From contig CAKQMM010000014.1 of the NCBI GenBank assembly GCA_934254755.1, positions 1 to 12,993 on the forward strand: a stretch of DNA of 12,993 nt. The letters run 5' to 3'. Both the position numbers and the translations under genes were made by a program. The DNA comes from an uncultured Clostridia bacterium. Lineage in GTDB: Bacteria > Bacillota > Clostridia > Christensenellales > Borkfalkiaceae. Of the stretch, positions 1 through 7,061 are shown one piece after another. Position 1 is the stretch's first letter. Each line of letters opens with the position of its first letter. Below the pieces are notes generated by a model. That model saw only the letters and a list, made by a program, of their open reading frames with translations. It was not told the DNA's origin and searched no databases.

Positions 1-1
1 A

Positions 2-241
2 GCGTACGACGCTATCGAGGTGTATCGCCGTGACGAAGCCGTTTACGACAAACTTAAAACCAATATCGACACCGAATGGCTATTCCCCGCAAAAACTGCT
101 ATAAGCGATAATTTTTCAGATTATTTTACAAGCGCGGAACTTAGCGCAATGAAAACTAAATTCAAAAGCGTTTGCGTAAAAATCGGTTTGACGAAGATGG
201 GCGAAGCTATGGATTTATCGGGCTTCCTCAGCGTGCTTTGA
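2..241 (+). CDS. C-terminal end of an unrecognised protein (5' truncated by window edge)
   Basis: This is an open frame from the first bases to a TGA at 239-241, giving about 79 residues of a longer protein that starts outside the window. The fragment is soluble in character, mixed alpha-type, with several aromatic and acidic positions (for example DTEWLFPAK) and no membrane helix or recognisable catalytic motif. The same strand and the 45-base gap to the lipoprotein gene that follows suggest membership of the same transcription unit. No terminator-like hairpin is visible between the two. I do not recognise the family. A GTG at position 20 is in frame but is an internal codon, because the frame is open upstream of it and no ribosome binding site precedes it. 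Confidence is good that this is coding, and none is claimed for function. Confidence 0.6.
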   Translation, partial: AYDAIEVYRRDEAVYDKLKTNIDTEWLFPAKTAISDNFSDYFTSAELSAMKTKFKSVCVKIGLTKMGEAMDLSGFLSVL

Positions 242-286
242 CGTCGCTTGGATAAAAAATCCGAACACGTCGTTTTGGAGTGAATT

Positions 287-2395
287 ATGAAAAAAAAGAT
301 AACTATATTACTGCTTATAGCGTTATCGCTTGTTTGCGCGCTATGCGCTTGTAAGAAAAAGGGCGATACGCCCGCGCCGAATCCTACCGATACCGTTAAG
401 CCGGAACTTACTCTTAACAAAACCTCGGCGCAGATGATTTACGGCGACACGCTCGAACTTATAGCAAACCATAACGAAGTCGACGGAGCAACGCTTTCGT
501 GGACGACGGAAGACGCTTCCGTCGCGACGGTAAGCGACGGCACGGTCACCGCCGTAGGCATAGGGTTCACGCGTATCAAAGTTTCTTACGGCAATGAAAA
601 CAAATATTGCAGCGTGCTTGTAGTTTACGGCGATATACAGCCTACCCTCGTTATCAAATCTTTAAATAACGGTATCTCGCTTTATATAGGCGACAGATAC
701 GAAGTTAAGGGCGAAGTAATGTTCAACTCGAAATCTTATCCGTGCGAACTTATGGCGAGCGTATCAGACGATAAGGCGCTGAGTTTCGATTCTTCCACCA
801 ACGAATTGATAGCGAACGAAGTCGGGCGTTTTACGGCAACTTTTTATACCGAATGGAACGGTTTTAAGGGTGCGTTGTTGAGCGTTGACGCCGAAGTCAA
901 CGTAGCCATTCCGCTGTATACCGAAATAAGAGTCGTTCATTCCGACAGCGACGCGGAGTTAACAGATAAACTCGAGTTGTGGACGAGCGATTATTGGGGC
1001 GGAAACAGTTACGATAAAGAAGCGACTTTGCGCATCGAAGCTTTTTACGATGGTCAAAAACTCGACGATTCGACGGTTTCGTGCGAAGTAGGCGACGAGT
1101 CGCTCGCGCGATACGACGCGGCAACCGGCAAAATCATCGTCAACTCTGACGGATTAACCGGCGAAACGACGCTTTTTGTTTCCGCTAAATACGGCGAATA
1201 TCTTGCGACGACGCCCGTAACGATTTCAGTCGGTTGTCCCATCGCCGATTATACCGATCTCATCGAATACAGCGCGTATTCCGGTCCCGTCAACAAAAAG
1301 TGGAAAGACATATTCGGAGACGGATATAAAATTACAGCCGCTTATCAGGGCGACGAGATAATTACCGTCAATAGCGAAAAAGGGCTTCTTAACGGTTTGA
1401 AAGTAAACGGAACGGATACCGAACCGTTCGTCGTCGAGTCTTTAAACGGCGGCTTCCGCTTTACTAACGTTGACGCATATAGCGCGGTGCTTACCGAAAG
1501 CAATATTTTCAGCATTACCGCCCCCGCGAACAGAAACAGCGGATATTACGTAATGAAGGGCGACATAACCAAAGATTTTACCGAAAGAGCGAACGGCAAC
1601 TGGTACAATTGCTTCCTCGGCACTTTTGACGGACGCGGTCATACCCTTAACGCTACCGTCGGCGGGTACGGAGTATTCGGCTCGCTCGGTAACGGGGCGG
1701 TGATAAAAAACACTCGCTTTAACTTTACTTTTTCGGGCAGCGGGGCGAATTTATCGCAGTACGATATCTCCCTTTCGAACGCTTATTGCGGGCTTGCGGC
1801 GAATAACGACAATATGCTTGAGGGATATGCGCAAGATAAGGGCGAATATCACGTTACGCTCGATAATTTGCGCGTCACCACGACCAACTATAAAAAGAAT
1901 TCGTTTGCTCTTATGGGCGTTAAACCTTTCTTCTTACACATGAACGACATTCTGGTCGAACTTAACGGACTTGACGGTTACGCTTATTCCGACGCGTCTA
2001 CCGACTCGAGCGCGCTTTTCGGTGCAGACAGAACGGGGGCTATGACGGGATACGCAGATACCGCGTTAAACAGAATAAAGGCAGGCAATCTCGTTACGAA
2101 CGTTTATTTTGTAACCCAAAAGTTTATGCCCGTTTCCGCATTTACGACGGCGACAAGTAAAAGGACGTTCGTCTGGTATGCGGGTAACGACGTTAAAGCT
2201 CTCGGCAAGACGGAAGAAGAAGCTTCTTTAAGGCTTACTTCTAAAAACGGTGACGACTTTGCCAATAAAAAATATTTCGGCTCGATATGGGGCGTAAGGT
2301 CGTTGACGACGTATAACCCCTATATTCTGCGCTATGACACGGCTGCCGACTTAAAGGCGAGCGGTGTGGAAAAAGTCGGAACGTGGAGCGTATAA
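287..2395 (+). CDS. Surface lipoprotein with bacterial Ig-like (BIG2) domain and C-terminal beta-helix-like region
   Basis: The protein has 702 residues. The N-terminus has lysines at 2-4, a hydrophobic stretch at 5-19 and the lipobox L19-C20-A21-C22 followed by KKK. This predicts a lipid-anchored protein on the outer face of the membrane, cleaved before C22. A proline/threonine linker (about 27-38) leads to a typical BIG2 fold at about 39-114 (LTLNKTSAQMIYGDTLEL, then SWTTEDASVATV and GTVTAVGIG). Two further Ig-like beta regions seem to follow, at about 119-205 and 211-320. Around 420-475 the pattern YYVMKGDI...GTFDGRGHTLN...GVFGSLGNGAVIKN resembles the GLUG-like/beta-helix repeats of gut bacterial surface proteins. 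No catalytic motif is visible, so binding or adhesion is the best guess. The start is fixed by the signal peptide and a GGAG site at 276-279. The next gene begins 72 bases downstream. Confidence 0.8.
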   Translation: MKKKITILLLIALSLVCALCACKKKGDTPAPNPTDTVKPELTLNKTSAQMIYGDTLELIANHNEVDGATLSWTTEDASVATVSDGTVTAVGIGFTRIKVSYGNENKYCSVLVVYGDIQPTLVIKSLNNGISLYIGDRYEVKGEVMFNSKSYPCELMASVSDDKALSFDSSTNELIANEVGRFTATFYTEWNGFKGALLSVDAEVNVAIPLYTEIRVVHSDSDAELTDKLELWTSDYWGGNSYDKEATLRIEAFYDGQKLDDSTVSCEVGDESLARYDAATGKIIVNSDGLTGETTLFVSAKYGEYLATTPVTISVGCPIADYTDLIEYSAYSGPVNKKWKDIFGDGYKITAAYQGDEIITVNSEKGLLNGLKVNGTDTEPFVVESLNGGFRFTNVDAYSAVLTESNIFSITAPANRNSGYYVMKGDITKDFTERANGNWYNCFLGTFDGRGHTLNATVGGYGVFGSLGNGAVIKNTRFNFTFSGSGANLSQYDISLSNAYCGLAANNDNMLEGYAQDKGEYHVTLDNLRVTTTNYKKNSFALMGVKPFFLHMNDILVELNGLDGYAYSDASTDSSALFGADRTGAMTGYADTALNRIKAGNLVTNVYFVTQKFMPVSAFTTATSKRTFVWYAGNDVKALGKTEEEASLRLTSKNGDDFANKKYFGSIWGVRSLTTYNPYILRYDTAADLKASGVEKVGTWSV

Positions 2396-2410
2396 TTTAT
2401 AAAACAAAAG

Positions 2411-2434
2411 CGGGTGGCGTGTTTGCGCCGCCCG
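2411..2434 (+). other. Intercistronic hairpin between the Ig-like lipoprotein and the M55 peptidase genes
   Basis: A nine-base stem (cgggtggcg at 2411-2419, cgccgcccg at 2426-2434, with one G-T wobble) closes a six-base loop. It is followed by AAGTTTAAAG rather than a T-run, so it is unlikely to be an efficient terminator. An mRNA processing or stability hairpin, or a weak terminator that gives partial read-through, fits better. It lies where a GTG at 2414 could otherwise be read as a start for the next gene, which argues for the downstream ATG. Confidence 0.5.
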
Positions 2435-2467
2435 AAGTTTAAAGTTACTTGTAATAAGGAAACGGAT

Positions 2468-3277
2468 ATGAAATACTTGTTGGCTGTAGACCTCGAGGGG
2501 GCGCACGGCGTCGTCGGAGAGCCGTATAAAGGGCTTATACCCGGAATGAAAGAATACGATAAAGCGGTTGAAAACGTCACCAAAGAGGTGAACGCCGCAA
2601 CGGAAGCGTTATACGACTACGGCGCGACGAAAGTATTCGTATGGGATAACCACGGCAACCTTGACAATCTTGATTTTAAAAAAGTCGATTCGCGTGCCGA
2701 AAAAATAAAACCGCAAAGCAATTCGATAGGAAGGCTTGACTTTTTGCCCGAATATTCTATCGACGCAATGCTTTTTATCGGATACCATTCCCGCGAGGGG
2801 TCGTTAAGCGGCGTCCTCGCGCATACCTATAGTTCGCAGTCGATACAGTATTATAAAATCGACGGCAAACAGGTCGGCGAATTCGATATAGACGGAATAA
2901 TCGCGGAATCGTTCGGCGTACCGTCCGTGTTTTTGTCGAGCGACGACGTATGCGTCAATCAGTTTTCAGAAAGTCACCCGTATGCTTCGGTTGCCGTAAC
3001 GAAAATAGGCAAAGGAAGAAACGAAGCCGAGTTTTTGCCCGAAAAAGCCGTTTTAGACGAGATAAAAAAGAAGGTCGGCGAAGCGGTACGAAAGACAAAA
3101 CCGACGATTAAAAATCATTTCCCTTGCGCGGTCGAAATTCGTTACACAAGGACGGAAGCGGCGGCGGACGCATATAAAAAACTGAACGCGGAAGGAATTC
3201 GCGTCGTTTACGGCGAGGACGCGCACGTTCTTATCGGCGTGGCGCGTAGTAAAGACGAACTTAGAAAATACTTATAA
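2468..3277 (+). CDS. M55 family D-aminopeptidase (DppA-like)
   Basis: A protein of 269 residues that matches the M55 zinc peptidase fold of Bacillus subtilis DppA (about 274 residues). DppA is a cytoplasmic decameric enzyme that removes N-terminal D-amino acids, for example from D-Ala-D-Ala and related peptides. Visible hallmarks are the N-terminal VDLEG (D8, E10), WDNHGN (H62), FIGYHSREG (H107), LAHTYSS (H119) and VGEFDIDG (E138). These correspond in order and spacing to the DppA zinc ligands (D8, E10, H60, H104, E133) and its active-site histidine. There is no signal peptide, so it acts in the cytoplasm. The ATG at 2468 is preferred over the in-frame GTG at 2414: an AAGGA lies at 2456-2460 at good spacing, the motif spacing matches DppA exactly from this Met, and the GTG falls inside a hairpin. 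No dpp transport genes accompany it here, so its substrate could come from wall turnover or from outside. Confidence 0.9.
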   Translation: MKYLLAVDLEGAHGVVGEPYKGLIPGMKEYDKAVENVTKEVNAATEALYDYGATKVFVWDNHGNLDNLDFKKVDSRAEKIKPQSNSIGRLDFLPEYSIDAMLFIGYHSREGSLSGVLAHTYSSQSIQYYKIDGKQVGEFDIDGIIAESFGVPSVFLSSDDVCVNQFSESHPYASVAVTKIGKGRNEAEFLPEKAVLDEIKKKVGEAVRKTKPTIKNHFPCAVEIRYTRTEAAADAYKKLNAEGIRVVYGEDAHVLIGVARSKDELRKYL

Positions 3278-3324
3278 TCTCAAATTATTATCAAAACATG
3301 ATTAGCGAACAAAACGGAGGATAT

Positions 3325-5172
3325 ATGAAAAGGATATTCAAGACGATATGCGTAGTTCTTGCCATGACGATGCTTTTTGCCTGCTTTGCATGCGAGAAAA
3401 AGGGCGGCACGCAACCTGCGCACGAGCATACTTACGTCGAAGTGGCCGCTGTTACGCCTACTTGCGATAAGGGCGGGAATATCGCGTATTATAAATGCGA
3501 TTGCGGAAAAATGTTTACTAAAAACGGCGACGAGTACGTCGAGGCCGATTCAGAGGACGTTTTTATCTCCGCTTTCGGACACGTTTTTTCTAAATCCGTA
3601 AGAGAAATAGAGTCGACTTGCACGAAAAACGGCGTAAAAGCACACGCTTACTGCGCTATTTGCGGAAAATTATTCATAAAAAACAACGGTGAATATACCC
3701 CCGCAACGAAAGAAGAAACCGTTAAGGCGAAAAAAGAGCACGTGTACGAATACGAAGTCGTTGCCGATAAGTACCGCTTAGCGGAAGCAACCGCGGACGC
3801 TCCGCAGATTTTTTCTAAATCATGCGTTTGCGGCGGCGCGGACGAAACGGGAGCCAATACTTTTACCTTCGGTAAAACGCTTAGCGAATATACGAGCGAC
3901 GACCCTTCGCTGTATACCCCCCATGCGCTTACGCTTTCGCTTTACGATTCTAAAAACTGCGTTTACGGGTTTACGTGGAATGCGGATAAAGTCACGTCGC
4001 GCCCCGTGGTTGAAATAAAAGAAGTCGGAAATGATAGCGAAGTCGTTACTATCGGGGCGACCTCCGACGAAATGCAGTCTTATAAAAAATCCGATTCCGC
4101 CGACGCCGAAATAGCGGTCAATTATATCAGGGCGAACGCAGAATTAAAAACGAATACGGAGTACGAATATCGCGTCGGCGACAAATATATGGGAAAATAC
4201 ACCGACTTTGTCTCCGTGAAGACGGTAAAACCCGACGAAAGCGGAACGTGGAAATTTACTCACGTAAGCGATTCGCAGGTGCTCGGCAACGAAAGCCTCG
4301 GCGGAAAAGATTCGGAAGTATACTACGGGCGCGTGCTGAAAGCGGTGTCTGAAGACAACCTTAACAGATTTATCGTTCACACGGGCGACGTGGTCGAATG
4401 GTCAAAATACGAAAGTTATTGGAGATATATGATAGACGGCAACTCTTCGTATTTTTCAACTATCCCCACCATGGCTATATCCGGTAACCACGAAACTACT
4501 TATAAAAGCGGTAACGGCAGCAGTGAAACCTACAAGCATTTTAACTATTCTATACCGAAGCAGTCTACGGGCTACGGGTTTTATTATTCGTATACCTACG
4601 GCGGGGTTAAGTTTATAATGATAAACACCAACGACTTACTCGGGAATTCTATGCTTAAAGCCGATCAGTTTAAATGGCTCGAAAAAGAGTTGAGCGAAAA
4701 CACCGAAAAATGGACGATAGTTTCATTGCATAACCCCATGTATTCTCCGGGCAAATGGGGCTCTGGTCCGAACAACTCGATAGCGACTCAGCTTACGGCG
4801 CAACTATCCGATTTATTCGCAAAATACAAAGTGGATATCGTTTTGCAAGGTCACGACCACATGATTTCTAAGACTAAACCCCTCGGCGCAAAAAGCACGC
4901 CCGCTAAAGAAACGTTTGAAACGGTAAACGGAATTAAATATTCGGTAAATCCCAAAGGCGTTATTTACGTTATGAACGGTCCTGCGGGCAATCAGAAAAG
5001 GACGGTAGAATACGCTTACGAAGAATCTTTGTACGACTACGCCGAAGGTTCGTCTGAATCCTCGTGGGCGGAGTTCGAAGTAAGCGGCAATCAAATTACC
5101 GTCTACGTTAAAAACGCTTCGTCGGGGAGCGTTGTGACGCAAAAAACGTGGGGCATCAAAAAAGCCGCGTAA
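3325..5172 (+). CDS. Lipid-anchored calcineurin-like (purple acid phosphatase-type) metallophosphoesterase with N-terminal Cys-rich repeats
   Basis: A protein of 615 residues. A signal peptide (KR, then a hydrophobic stretch at about 8-19) ends in the lipobox L17-F18-A19-C20, with a second possible cysteine at C23. Residues 33-120 hold two copies of a cysteine-rich module: H33/H35, C47, C58/C60 then GKMF, and H86, C99, C110/C113 then GKLF. A degenerate third copy is near 146-180 (SCVCGG). A fibronectin-like region (about 200-305) then leads to the catalytic domain with D316-S-Q318, G-D355, G-N388-H389-E, H469 and G-H510-D-H512. These are the five metallophosphatase metal-binding blocks, with Gln where the first block often has His. 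It is predicted to hydrolyse a phosphoester outside the membrane; the substrate cannot be told from sequence. The start is set by GGAGG at 3316-3320; an upstream ATG at 3298 has no such site. A TATAAT at 3273-3278 overlaps the previous stop, but I see no good -35. Confidence 0.88.
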   Translation: MKRIFKTICVVLAMTMLFACFACEKKGGTQPAHEHTYVEVAAVTPTCDKGGNIAYYKCDCGKMFTKNGDEYVEADSEDVFISAFGHVFSKSVREIESTCTKNGVKAHAYCAICGKLFIKNNGEYTPATKEETVKAKKEHVYEYEVVADKYRLAEATADAPQIFSKSCVCGGADETGANTFTFGKTLSEYTSDDPSLYTPHALTLSLYDSKNCVYGFTWNADKVTSRPVVEIKEVGNDSEVVTIGATSDEMQSYKKSDSADAEIAVNYIRANAELKTNTEYEYRVGDKYMGKYTDFVSVKTVKPDESGTWKFTHVSDSQVLGNESLGGKDSEVYYGRVLKAVSEDNLNRFIVHTGDVVEWSKYESYWRYMIDGNSSYFSTIPTMAISGNHETTYKSGNGSSETYKHFNYSIPKQSTGYGFYYSYTYGGVKFIMINTNDLLGNSMLKADQFKWLEKELSENTEKWTIVSLHNPMYSPGKWGSGPNNSIATQLTAQLSDLFAKYKVDIVLQGHDHMISKTKPLGAKSTPAKETFETVNGIKYSVNPKGVIYVMNGPAGNQKRTVEYAYEESLYDYAEGSSESSWAEFEVSGNQITVYVKNASSGSVVTQKTWGIKKAA

Positions 5173-5194
5173 CTTTCGGTATAGATAAAAGGAT

Positions 5195-5866
5195 ATGAAA
5201 ATCAATTTTTTAGGCGACAGTATAACTGCGGGGGCGTGGCTTACGTCCCCCGACGATAAGTATACGGTTTTGCTATGTAAAAAACTCGGCGCGACCGAAA
5301 ACAATTACGGCATAAGCGCGACGAGAATAGCGCGTCAGACAAAACCTTCCGAAGACAAAAGTTTCGATCAGGACTTTTTATCACGGCTTACCTCGCTTGA
5401 CGACACCGCCGATTTTACTTTTGTGTTCGGCGGAACGAACGATTACGGCCACGGCGACGCCCCTTTCGGAAATAAGGACGATAAAACGCCGTACACTTTT
5501 TACGGCGCGATGAACGTTATGACGGAATATCTCGTCGGTAAATTCGGCAAAAACAAGCTTTGCTATATTTTGCCGTTGCCAAGGTTTAACGAAAATGACC
5601 CTCGCGGCGGCCACTCGTGTAAGCCCGTTGCGGCCGGGACGCTCGATGAGTACAGACGGGCTATTGAGTTCGTTGCCTCTAAGTACGGGGTGGACGTTCT
5701 TAATCTTAACGACGCGTTTCCCGTCCCGAAGGCGCAGGAGGCAGACGAACTTACGGCGGACGGGCTTCACCCGAACGCAAAAGGACATCGCCTTATCGCC
5801 GATAAGTTGTACGGGTATTTGGTAAAAAAGTTGAATTTATCTGAAACGGGCGGCGGCAACGTCTGA
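5195..5866 (+). CDS. SGNH/GDSL-family hydrolase (lipase/esterase-like)
   Basis: A protein of 223 residues of the SGNH hydrolase fold, whose members cleave esters (lipids, acetylated sugars, acyl-thioesters). Block I is FLGDSITAG with nucleophile S9. Block III is FGGTNDYGHG with N82, and block V is DGLHPNAKGH with D189 and H192, completing the Ser-Asp-His triad. The protein begins directly with the first beta strand (MKINFLGDS), with no signal peptide, so it should be cytoplasmic unless exported in another way. It starts 23 bases after the phosphoesterase stop, with AAAAGG just upstream at close spacing, so it is almost certainly in the same operon. A cytoplasmic esterase beside a secreted phosphatase could process the product of the latter, but this is speculation. 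The substrate is unknown. Confidence 0.88.
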   Translation: MKINFLGDSITAGAWLTSPDDKYTVLLCKKLGATENNYGISATRIARQTKPSEDKSFDQDFLSRLTSLDDTADFTFVFGGTNDYGHGDAPFGNKDDKTPYTFYGAMNVMTEYLVGKFGKNKLCYILPLPRFNENDPRGGHSCKPVAAGTLDEYRRAIEFVASKYGVDVLNLNDAFPVPKAQEADELTADGLHPNAKGHRLIADKLYGYLVKKLNLSETGGGNV

Positions 5867-5873
5867 TTTTTAA

Positions 5874-6743
5874 ATGAAAAGTAGTCTTAAAAAAGAAACG
5901 CTGAGCGTAGTATCGACGATAATCGCGTCGGCGATTTCGGCGTTTGCTTTACATATTTTCGTATTCGGCAACTCGTTTGCGCCGAGCGGCGTAGACGGCA
6001 TAGCGACTATGCTTCAAGAGATAACGAAAGTAAACGCCGGCATATTTACTTTATTGCTGAATTTGCCGCTCTTGGTTGCCGCTTGGTTTATTTTAAAGCG
6101 CAGGTACGTTATATACACTATTTTATTTACGGTTTTATCTTCCTTATGGGTGCTTATATTAGGCGAAGTGAATTTTTATCAATATATAGCCGAAACGGAT
6201 AAAATCATCGTCGCGATATTCTCGGGGTTGTTTTTGGGTGCAAGAACGGGGATAATGTTAAGAATAGGCGCGTCGTCGGGCGGAATAGATATTATCGCTT
6301 GCATCGTGCAAAAAAAATTTAACCGCGACGTCGAAAAAGTAATAAGCTTCGTTTGCTACATAATAATAGGCGTGTCTTATTTCGTATATAGAGATTTGGC
6401 TTGCATTTTGCTGTCGATAGTTCAGATGTTCGTATTTGAAAAAACGGTGTCGTTCGTTTTAAAAGACAGCAGAAACGCCGTTAAATTCGAAATAATAACG
6501 AAAGAACCCGAAAAACTTAAAGAAGAAATTATTTACGAATTGAAACACGGCGCTACTATCGTTGACAGTAAAGGTATGTTTACCGACGAAAAATCAAATA
6601 TCGTCGTAACGATAGTAAACACCCGCCAGGTTCCCGAATTTTTGACCTTTTTAAAAAAACGTTCGGATATTTTCGTTTATTATACCGACGTAACGGGGGT
6701 GAACGGGAATTTCCGTTGGCGCAGAGATGAAAAGGCAAAATAA
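5874..6743 (+). CDS. YitT family membrane protein with C-terminal DUF2179 domain
   Basis: A protein of 289 residues with the two-part architecture of the YitT family: about five to six membrane helices (roughly 10-32, 54-74, 78-98, 109-127, 153-172, 174-194) followed by a cytoplasmic DUF2179 domain (about 202-280). The paired family signatures NSFAPSGVDGIATML (33-47) and GASSGGIDIIA (132-142) are both present. So is the DUF2179 motif HGATIVDSKGMFT, with a terminal GVNGNF. Members are widespread in Firmicutes and mostly of unknown function; a transport role is often assumed. The ATG lies 7 bases after the upstream stop and has no clear Shine-Dalgarno, which suggests translational coupling to the SGNH gene. 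It is the last gene of the run: a hairpin and then a terminator follow within 111 bases. Confidence 0.9.
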   Translation: MKSSLKKETLSVVSTIIASAISAFALHIFVFGNSFAPSGVDGIATMLQEITKVNAGIFTLLLNLPLLVAAWFILKRRYVIYTILFTVLSSLWVLILGEVNFYQYIAETDKIIVAIFSGLFLGARTGIMLRIGASSGGIDIIACIVQKKFNRDVEKVISFVCYIIIGVSYFVYRDLACILLSIVQMFVFEKTVSFVLKDSRNAVKFEIITKEPEKLKEEIIYELKHGATIVDSKGMFTDEKSNIVVTIVNTRQVPEFLTFLKKRSDIFVYYTDVTGVNGNFRWRRDEKAK

Positions 6744-6753
6744 ATAGTTTTTA

Positions 6754-6796
6754 GTGCGGTTTTAGCGATATATGTTATATAGACTAAATACCGCAT
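6754..6796 (+). other. Long imperfect hairpin in the 3' UTR of the YitT gene
   Basis: The arms gtgcggttttag (6754-6765) and ctaaataccgcat (6784-6796) pair with one bulge and one G-T wobble. An inner atata/tatat stem (6768-6772, 6776-6780) extends the fold. It begins 11 bases after the stop codon and precedes the actual terminator by 22 bases. No T-run follows, so an mRNA 3'-end stabilising role, or no role, is more likely than termination. Confidence 0.4.
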
Positions 6797-6818
6797 CGAA
6801 TTTTATATCTGTTAAACT

Positions 6819-6854
6819 AAAAACACGGCAAGTCTGAAAGCTTACCGTGTTTTT
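6819..6854 (+). terminator. Rho-independent terminator closing the lipoprotein-to-YitT operon
   Basis: aaaaacacgg (6819-6828) pairs perfectly with ccgtgttttt (6845-6854). The stem continues after one C-A mismatch with aag/ctt (6830-6832, 6841-6843) around an eight-base loop. A T-run ends the right arm, so it works on the + strand. The A-run in the left arm means it could also terminate - strand transcription. It ends three bases before the tRNA-3'-like sequence at 6858, the same arrangement seen at the intact tRNA. Confidence 0.85.
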
Positions 6855-6857
6855 ATT

Positions 6858-6873
6858 TGGCTGGGGTGGAGAG
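6858..6873 (-). pseudogene. Orphan copy of the tRNA-Gln 3' end (acceptor/T-arm remnant)
   Basis: tggctggggtggagag is identical to the 3'-terminal 16 bases of the intact tRNA-Gln gene (7132-7147), CCA included. Beyond it the two sequences diverge at once (tagact against atttga). A bidirectional-type terminator hairpin lies three bases beyond the CCA end here, exactly as at the intact gene. This looks like the truncated end of a former second tRNA gene, or the distal att-like repeat left by an insertion at the tRNA 3' end. It cannot encode a functional tRNA. Confidence 0.6.
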
Positions 6874-6952
6874 TAGACTTTCCCGTTTGCGGGAAAGGTG
6901 GCAACCTAAGGTTGCCGAAAAGGGGGTGCCGTCGCCGAGACGGTTTCCTCTT

Positions 6953-7002
6953 GATATTTGCAAAGCAAAATCTGAAAATTAAGCCGATGCTTTGCAAATA
7001 TC
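6953..7002. repeat. 14-base perfect inverted repeat within the intergenic element
   Basis: gatatttgcaaagc (6953-6966) and gctttgcaaatatc (6989-7002) are perfect reverse complements around a 22-base A-rich loop. Neither side has a terminator-like T-run. This and the palindrome at 7016 are the strongest stems of the element. Confidence 0.75.
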
Positions 7003-7015
7003 TTCGGTCATCGCT

Positions 7016-7040
7016 AAAAATAGTTCACTGAACTATTTTT
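7016..7040. repeat. 25-base near-perfect palindrome, A-run to T-run
   Basis: aaaaatagttca and tgaactattttt are perfect reverse complements separated by a single C at 7028. With A5 at one end and T5 at the other it has the shape of a bidirectional terminator, although the stem is AT-rich. No gene end adjoins it on either strand, so it more likely belongs to the surrounding repeat element. Confidence 0.7.
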
Positions 7041-7061
7041 CCGCCTGACGGCGTCGTTCTC

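Larger units (their letters stand above)
6874..7060. repeat. Hairpin-dense intergenic element (possible multi-copy palindromic repeat)
   Basis: Five stem-loops are packed in under 190 bases: ctttcccg/cgggaaag (6878-6885, 6890-6897), ggcaacc/ggttgcc (6900-6906, 6910-6916), ccgtc/gacgg (6929-6933, 6939-6943), a 14-base stem (6953-6966, 6989-7002) and a 12-base-arm palindrome (7016-7040). A small cgcc/ggcg stem (7042-7045, 7050-7053) follows. No gene with a start codon and ribosome site is visible on either strand. The layout, a CTTTCCC-type stem then GGTGGC...GCC then GGGGG, recalls palindromic intergenic repeats I associate from memory with gut Clostridia genomes. Copy number cannot be seen from one window. 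The alternative is a structured non-coding RNA. Confidence 0.5.

Noticed and set aside
2414..2467. Upstream in-frame GTG start (2414) for the M55 peptidase
   Set aside because: It lies inside a hairpin and lacks a ribosome site. The ATG at 2468 has AAGGA at good spacing, and zinc-ligand numbering then matches DppA.
3298..3324. Upstream ATG (3298) for the phosphoesterase
   Set aside because: It would add nine polar residues before the signal peptide, and the strong GGAGG is placed for the ATG at 3325.
4813..5304. Minus-strand open frame of 163 codons opposite the phosphoesterase/SGNH junction
   Set aside because: It is antisense to two well-supported genes and its Phe/Arg-rich composition is typical of a codon shadow. 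The one at 5381-5788 is similar.
6860..7030. A + strand open frame through the hairpin element, ending at TGA 7028-7030
   Set aside because: There is no start codon with a ribosome site near its beginning, the product is rich in R/K/C without domain character, and the stems account for the sequence.
6874..7060. CRISPR array or known riboswitch in the intergenic region
   Set aside because: The stems differ in sequence and spacing, with no repeated unit separated by spacers. The element follows a terminator and does not lead into a gene's ribosome site.
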